NCBI GenBank assembly: GCA_009746045.1
Contig: RPFO01001186.1
Location: 32,501-96,500, forward strand
DNA from: Mesostigma viride
Taxonomy: Eukaryota; Streptophyta; Mesostigmatophyceae; Mesostigmatales; Mesostigmataceae
Length of the DNA stretch: 64,000 nucleotides
Direction: 5' to 3'
The notes under the pieces were generated by a model, which saw only the letters and a program-made list of their open reading frames with translations, searched no databases and was not told the DNA's origin. The position numbers and the translations under genes were made by a program. Below, piece by piece: positions 57,926 through 64,000 of this stretch (the first letter of the stretch is position 1; every line of letters starts with the position of its first letter).

Positions 57926-58412
57926 ATGGATGTGCTGACAGGTGCACATGCACGTAATCTTATAAGCATATAAAGTATGGAAGCACAGAGACGCAGCACG
58001 TGACGCAGTCTAAGTGCATTATACTACTATACATTGATGGAAGCATTGAGATTTGAAAACAAAAAAATGGATGAGTTCTGAAGCATATAAGCGATTGGAC
58101 AACCATGTATGCTGATGAATGAACATGATGCTGATGTAGAAGTTGCAGTTTCTGTTTGCTTCTAAATCATGCATCCACAATTTGTCGATCTGTTTGCTAA
58201 AATCGAGTGAAACAAATGAACCCTCATTTTGGAGGGTTATACCAGTGGCAACAGTGACGTTTTGGCTGTCTTTGCAGACTGCCCGATCATGTACATCTTT
58301 GGTCAGTGACAGGCCCTCGTGCACATCCATACATTTGCGCGCACCTTGCAAGAAAATTTCGCTTCCTTGCTGTTGTGTGCGCTGGGTATGTCGCGCTGAA
58401 AACGCCAGTAAA

Positions 58413-59444
58413 CTATGCTGTCTGGAAGGTACAGCGCCTTGCATCAAAGCCACCCATTGAGAATGGAGGCACTGGGCGCCCAATCAACAAGTCGGTGGCA
58501 CGCTCTTCCGCAGTCAGGGACAGACTCCCAAGGATGGCTGCGACGCACGGCTGGCTCTTCTGCACCATCGCAGGGTTGCTTGCAAACCGCACTGGACCGC
58601 CACGAGCGCCATCCGTGTCAAGATTGGTCTTGTCACTCGGGTAACCATCCTGCGCCAAGGCCTCCACGCCTCTCTCTTGCGCCAACGCCTCCATGTGGCT
58701 CTCGTTCAAGAGTTTCTCAAGCTGGGCCCGGACCGTCGGCTCACCGTCCCGGACTATGTCGACGACCATGAAGAAAGCCGGCAGGGCCTGCCCTCGCGTG
58801 CGGGGGTTCACGCGCCGGTATATCACGCCAGTGGTGGAATTCCAGGGCCCCTGCCTGGCTGCCTGGTCGAACGCTCCGGCACCGAGGAAGTAGCGCAGCA
58901 CGAGCGAATGGTATTGCTCCCGCACCAGTATCCACTTGTACACGTCTCCCGGCGTGCTGGCTAGGTAACTGGCTTTCTGCCGCGATAGGGAAGATCCCCA
59001 CTTGGGCAACGCGTCCCTGTAGTACGCCTGGCGGGACACGAGCCAGGACTCGAGTGGCCTCGTGTTCAGCACGAACAGGGACCCTGGGAAGTGAGCGTCC
59101 AGCCAAACAAACGCGGCCCTGTTGCCATCCGCGTATCCCTGGCAGCCTGGCCTGCGTTGGAAGTAGCTCACCTGGTACGTGCTCGCCGCTTCCGTCCAGT
59201 GGTAGTCATGGCAGCAGCGGAAGCCGAGGGACGTCATCAGCCACACACACAGCGTGTGCGTGCCCGTTTTGTTGAAGCCGATGAAGAAGATCTTTCTGGC
59301 GGGCTCCACCCCAGGGAATGCGAGGCAGAGCAAGAGGAGCAGGGTGGCGGTGTATGGCGGTCTGGATAAGGCGGCCATGGACATTGCTGCCGGTGTCGAG
59401 ACAGCTATATTCTGCCACGTGGCAGCCGTCTTGCACGCTGCCAC
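58413..59444 (-). CDS. Sulfotransferase-like protein, type II membrane or secreted
   Basis: 343 residues, intronless. A hydrophobic segment at about 31-46 (YTATLLLLLCLAFPGV) suggests a signal anchor or signal peptide, so the enzyme would act in the Golgi lumen or outside the cell. Residues 53-65, FFIGFNKTGTHTL, are the 5'-phosphosulfate-binding loop of PAPS-dependent sulfotransferases. Residues 123-138, LFVLNTRPLESWLVSR, match the 3'-phosphate-binding strand and helix (R...S). The fold class fits plant and algal P-loop sulfotransferases that modify carbohydrate or other secreted targets; the substrate is unknown. Other in-frame starts at residues 21 and 23 are possible. The coding region is GC-rich and unbroken. 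Confidence 0.82.
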   Translation of the reverse strand: MAACKTAATWQNIAVSTPAAMSMAALSRPPYTATLLLLLCLAFPGVEPARKIFFIGFNKTGTHTLCVWLMTSLGFRCCHDYHWTEAASTYQVSYFQRRPGCQGYADGNRAAFVWLDAHFPGSLFVLNTRPLESWLVSRQAYYRDALPKWGSSLSRQKASYLASTPGDVYKWILVREQYHSLVLRYFLGAGAFDQAARQGPWNSTTGVIYRRVNPRTRGQALPAFFMVVDIVRDGEPTVRAQLEKLLNESHMEALAQERGVEALAQDGYPSDKTNLDTDGARGGPVRFASNPAMVQKSQPCVAAILGSLSLTAEERATDLLIGRPVPPFSMGGFDARRCTFQTA

Positions 59445-59658
59445 TCACTGTGCCACTGCGATGGCAAGAAGTTTCCAGCTAGGGCAGCGCCTCCCACCAT
59501 GCGATGATGGCCTGCACATGAAACGAAGCCTCAGCGTGCATCCACGTCATTAGTAGGCAGCAAGGACTCCCGTAGGAAAAAGAGCATCGCGAGAGATCAA
59601 GGCCATCTAAGCTACCACGGAAGGATGGACCAGTTGAACTCGCCACATGTGCGCGTGC

Positions 59659-59882
59659 ACATGGTCGCACAGATCACATAAGGCTGCGCCCAGATCACAT
59701 AAGGGTCACATAAGGATCACCACATGGTCGCACAGATCACATAAGGCTGCGCCCAGATCACATAAGGATCACATAAGGATCGCCACATGGTCGCACAGAT
59801 CACATAAGGCTGCGCCCAGATCACATAAGGATCACATAAGGATCGCCACATGGTCGCACAGATCACATAAGGCTGCGCCCAG
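59659..59882 (+). repeat. 62/63-bp tandem repeat, four units
   Basis: Units start at 59659, 59721, 59784 and 59847 with cacatggtcgcacagatcac. Each unit also holds internal 10-bp agatcacataagg repeats. It lies about 200 bp upstream of the sulfotransferase start. Confidence 0.9.
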
Positions 59883-60140
59883 ATATTGCTAAAGGCACCC
59901 AGATATTGCTAAAGGCGCCCAGATATTGCTAAAGGCGCCCAGATATTGCTGAAGGCGCCCAGATATTGCTAAAGGCGCCCAGATATTGCTGAAGGCGCCC
60001 AGATATTGCTGAAGGCGCCCGGATATTGCTGAAGGCGCCCAGATATTGCTAAAGGCGCCCAGATATTGCTTAAGGTGCCCAGATATTGCTCAAGGTTACC
60101 TGATATTGCTAAAGGCGCTCAGATATTGCTCAAGGTTACC
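59881..60140 (+). repeat. 20-bp tandem repeat, 13 units
   Basis: agatattgctaaaggcgccc with G/A and a few other variants; the period is exactly 20 bp. It starts within the last 63-bp unit, sharing the cgcccagat junction. Confidence 0.92.
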
Positions 60141-60547
60141 AGTAACTGACATGCCAATATGTGCCTCTGCATGCCCATGTTTATTCCACATTTTGCATCC
60201 ACAAGCACACACGCACGGGGGCCAGCGCAACAGGCCCAGGGACCAGCCTTCACACACGACAACCCTCCCATGCGCACTGGGCGCAGCCTCAACCATCACA
60301 TTGGCTTCACATGATGATATGAACTGGAGGGCACTGACAGCCTCAACTGTTGTGCATGCCATCAAGTTCGCCTTCTTACAAGGCGCAGCTTTTTACAAAA
60401 GAGAGCACGGCCACGCATGGAGGGCAAGGCCAGGTTGACAAGCAACCTTACCCTGCTGGCCACTTGTAACGTGCCAAGCCTATCCGCCAGGCACGTGCTC
60501 AAGTCGTCTCCTACCTACGGGACAGTTGTCCCGGATCTACAGACAGT

Positions 60548-60648
60548 CGCCTGCTACTGTTGTATACTATACTGTTACTATACTGTTACTATACTGTATA
60601 CTATACTGTTGTATACTATACTGCTACTGTTGTATACTCCATCGACCA
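60548..60648 (+). repeat. TATACTGTTAC-type simple repeat
   Basis: Irregular repeats of tactatactgt and gttgtatactatact. Confidence 0.8.
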
Positions 60649-60702
60649 AGGGCGACTTGCTGTAATCACAGCGTAGGCCCTCGGCATTATAATTTACCTG
60701 CT

Positions 60703-60847
60703 TGAATACCCCTTCTTGAATACCCCTTCTTGAATACTCCTTGAATACTCCTTCTTGAATACCCCTTCTTGAATACTCCTTGAATACTCCTTCTTGAATA
60801 CCCCTTCTTGAATACTCCTTCTTGAATACTCCTTCTTGAATACTCAT
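60703..60847 (+). repeat. 14-bp TTGAATACTCCTTC repeat
   Basis: About eleven units alternating ccccttcttgaatac and actccttgaatactcc. Confidence 0.9.
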
Positions 60848-63800
60848 GAGCAAGTGTTCATACAGAATCGGGTTATGAAAGACATGATTTGATTGCAGAA
60901 CTAGAATTGTAACTCATGAGAAGATGTTGAGGGTACGTCGCGTGATTGATTTGACATGACAGCGTTAAGGCTTGCATTCACGTTGAAATAATTAGGTAAG
61001 TCGCGCGATCGCGATTGATCTGACATGCCGGCCCCCGTAACGAGCGCATTATACTGGTGCACGGGCCGGTGGAATGGCTTGCCGCATGGCGAAGTCTGCT
61101 CTGTTAGAAGACCCCCGGTCCACGTGGTCACCAAACGGGTAAGCTTAGGCGGGGGGCCTTGCAGGTGGGCACTGGGCATGTGATTTATGCAGATAAGGTA
61201 AACAAGGTCGGGGGCTCCGCCCCCGAACCCCCACTACTTTTGCAGATTCTGTGCCTCAGCAGCTTTTTGTGCCTTAGCGGCTAGTACTTGCAGCCGTACA
61301 CAGCCCGCCCCCTAGCAAGTCCGCTGAACCTGTCCAGCTGGCCACGGTCTGCATGACACCCCATTAATAAACATTCCATCTTCGTATTCCATGCACGGGA
61401 TTGCTCGCAACCGTGCACATGGCTGCCCTGCCCTGACTGCCCCATGCCCGATACCCCATGCCCTGTGGCTCACCCTTCATGTCCGTCATGGTGCATTCCC
61501 GATGCCCCCCACCCCCTACCTGCCTACCCGTGGTGGCCCCCGCTGGCTGGCTTGCCCCCTGCCTGTCTGCATGTCTCAAGCCAAGAAAACATCCCAACCC
61601 TGTCAAACCAATTGCAGCATAGCTTCCACGGCACAAGGGTGATGAGAAAAATTTCAGCATAGCTTCCACAGCACAAGAATGGTGAAGAAATTTTCAGCAT
61701 ACCATTCAGCAGGGGGGTGTGGGTGAACCCTGGGTATGCCCCTAAAACCCCTCAGGCTCCGGGAGAGGCCTTAATAATATTCTCCCACACCGGCGCCTCT
61801 AAATGTGTTGTTCCAAGCCTATCTGTGGGCTTGGGACCATGGGGCAGCCTTATCGCATCCGCTATGAGTTAGCCATGCTTTGCCCATGCAGAGAGCCACT
61901 CTCTGCTGAGACGCCCTCATGCCCTAGCCATCGCTTAGCCATAATCATCTTCCACCACCATGCCAGGCCTCTTTTGGTATGACACATCATGGTGGTGCAA
62001 GTGCACCTTGTGCACCCCGAGCAGGTGCAGTTTACACCCTCCACTTGCAGGATACGGCTCAGAATGTATAAAAAACCACATGCCCCTTCTCAGGGATATG
62101 CGTTACATATACTCCCAACGGAGATATGTTCTTAACCCCTAAATGGTCTGAGATCCTGCCGATAAATCGGCTGGATCTTCACAATTTTGCAAACCAGATG
62201 CCATCCAACCTACCCATATCCAATGGCTGTCCTTGGGGGCCAAGCACGTCCATGAGTTGCCCTTCGGGTTGGTATATCACAACCTCACATATATGCAGGG
62301 TAGGCCATATATAACTGCCGTCAAAGTCAGGGGGGTCAAGACGCGCGTTTTCATTTTTGGTAGAATGTGAATTTTGAATTATGTTATAAGAGCTAGGCAC
62401 CTACCACTTCAGGGATGATAAACAATTAGTTGCTGAACAGTTTGAGCCATTGGGGTCATCATTTGGGTGGGTATACCAGCAGTTACACCCAGTACAGCCC
62501 TTAGGGGTACCGTTGGTAAAAAGCAACCAAGGGGGTAGGGGTGGGCATACAACCTACTAATATGGCCACCAACCATGCCAAACAATACATTTCCCTTCCA
62601 CAATAATGGGGAAACATAACTGCATCATCACACTGCCCTTACATGGCACCTATGTGCAGGTGCTACCTTGTCCATGCACGTAGGTAACGTGGTACGGATA
62701 CCCTACGCAAGGCATGCATTCTAGGAGGCAGCCACCAACAAACTAGTGATGTTGAGCCTATTTCAGCCTGCCCTAGCAAGGATAAACTAGGCCTCAGCTG
62801 CTATAGCTTGCCAGGTGATGGCCAGCACACCTGGTGGCACATGCTGTCAATGGGAAGCTTTTACTCACCAGTTACATGCTTGATGATGCCACAGAGACCA
62901 GCCAACTGCCTCACACTCATGCAATATGTGTATGGGAAATGTATAACAAACATATATGGAGGTATTCAAACCCATACAGCCTCTAAAACTTATCACCATC
63001 ACCCTGTGGCAGGTCAACTGACTGAGGGAAGCATCTAAGAAGGGTGTTTTAGAAAGGGGCCAGGCCAGGGACAAGAAAGAGCATGAATAATGCAAAAAGA
63101 ATGTGCTACACAAGCTAGAACGTACATATAAACGTCAAACATCGATAGGAAAGCGATGCTTAAGCTTTACCAGGCATGGATGGCGTTACCTTGGCCCAGG
63201 CGGTGGCCGCAAAATGGCGCATTTCGGCACACCAAAGTTGTGCAGCATGGTCGCTGGATTCGGCGATTTCTGGCCACCCTTGCACGTTTACGACTACTAT
63301 ATATCATAAAAAGTACAAAGAAACCGATATATCCTTTAAAATACGCCGGAAAGGTATTGCTGTCAACGTTTCTATCGTCCGGCCTGATCGCAGTTTTTCC
63401 CAGCAAGAACGCTGCCGACACCTATCAAATGGCATTCCCGCGAACCAAAAATTGGCCTGTATCATCTTTAGGACGTATAAAATCAATATCCTAAGTTTGG
63501 TCAGAAAATTCGAACGAAAACGTAAATGCCATGCGTGGGCGCAAGCCGCCATGGCCAGGTCGTTGTTTTCCGGAATGCACGTTCTACGTGAAAAAGTACC
63601 CTGACCCCTTGTACTTTGACCGGCAAGAACACCTCTATAACTTTGTCAGAAGTATGCAAACCCATATACCATGCTGTGAAGAAACTTATAAACGTTCGAT
63701 CTTCTCAGCTAAACGTTTCCTAATTCTCAATAGATTTCGCGGCATCTGGTCCCCCGAGAAGGGGCCGATGCATCGGCTGGAACTCGATTTTTGGCGGAAA

Positions 63801-64000
63801 ATCGGCAGCAAGACCATTTAGGGGTTAATTAATTAATTAATTAATCTGCAGCACAAGGGTGGTGAAAAATTTTGTTTGGCAACATAACCCCCATGTTCTT
63901 ATGTAATGCTGAAAGACAGTCACTACTGAAAACAGCATACACAACACCACTGCTTACCTGAATTCCACCAGCCAAAACTTTATGCAAAGCAGCCATTGCT
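60848..64000. other. 3.1 kb with no recognised gene
   Basis: Both strands were read without finding a convincing exon chain. Short inverted repeat CGGGGGC-TCC-GCCCCCG at 61209-61225. A 46-bp direct repeat (cagcatagcttccac(a/g)gcacaa) at about 61615 and 61661, with a related string at 63850 beside a TTAA run (63825-63844). Frames at 63156-63821 are open but have no recognisable domain. Confidence 0.4.

Noticed and set aside
56396-57999. Three frames of more than 500 codons rich in Ser-Leu-Thr-His on the minus strand
   Set aside because: Pure tetranucleotide repeat frames; all three frames stay open for the same reason.
58019-58483. A 154-codon minus frame downstream of and overlapping the sulfotransferase end
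   Set aside because: It overlaps the last 70 bp of the sulfotransferase in another frame, has no domain and differs in composition. More likely 3' UTR. It contains some protein-like stretches, so a spliced exon is not fully excluded.
63156-63821. Three overlapping plus-strand frames of 96-142 codons that could be exons
   Set aside because: No domain, no consistent splice phases and a basic, low-information composition; not supported as a gene.

Overview
The window is nuclear DNA from a eukaryote, most likely a green alga or a similar protist. Coding exons are GC-rich, introns are long with GT/AG ends, and the rest is full of retrotransposons, DNA transposons, satellites and microsatellites. 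I see no bacterial operons, rRNA, tRNA, CRISPR or organelle genes. The lineage is inferred from overall character only.

Three genes can be supported. (1) 1041-16589 (+): a seven-exon gene, open at its 5' side, whose six introns join with matching phase at every junction. It encodes about 700 residues: a helical N-terminal part, then long Asn/Gly/Asp-rich and Ser/Gly/Arg-rich tails. I do not recognise the family. Its fifth intron holds an almost pure CTG tract of 4351 bp, about 1449 units. (2) 24156-26332 (-): a two-exon prefoldin subunit 4 gene of 133 residues. (3) 58413-59444 (-): an intronless, membrane-anchored or secreted sulfotransferase-like gene. A frameshifted coding remnant of unknown family lies at 16726-17341 (-).

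Layout. 1-16.6 kb is gene 1, whose second intron carries a nested repeat insertion (3205-5620). 16.7-18.1 kb holds the pseudogene and an inverted copy of that intronic repeat. 18.2-23.2 kb is a minus-strand LINE split by a young gag-only copia-like LTR element (19009-21824). 24.1-26.4 kb is prefoldin 4. 26.8-36.6 kb has two small inverted-repeat elements and an LTR element (27494-36268) with no intact proteins, whose 5' LTR is itself interrupted. 36.8-39.3 kb is a mosaic of LINE 3' fragments. 39.3-55.9 kb is one Gypsy-like LTR element (minus strand) inserted in the CCCAC tract of a LINE 3' region. It contains an 11-kb inverted-repeat element with 173-bp satellite arms inside gag, and a 1.8-kb TA-flanked element inside its 5' LTR. 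56.4-57.9 kb is a tetranucleotide array. 58.4-59.4 kb is the sulfotransferase. 59.6-60.9 kb is tandem repeats. 60.9-64 kb has no gene I can recognise.

Two points stand out. First, introns of both multi-exon genes contain decayed or tandem copies of the adjacent exon edge plus splice site, as if introns grew by duplications spanning the exon boundary. Second, the order of transposon nesting can be read from target-site duplications over almost 17 kb.
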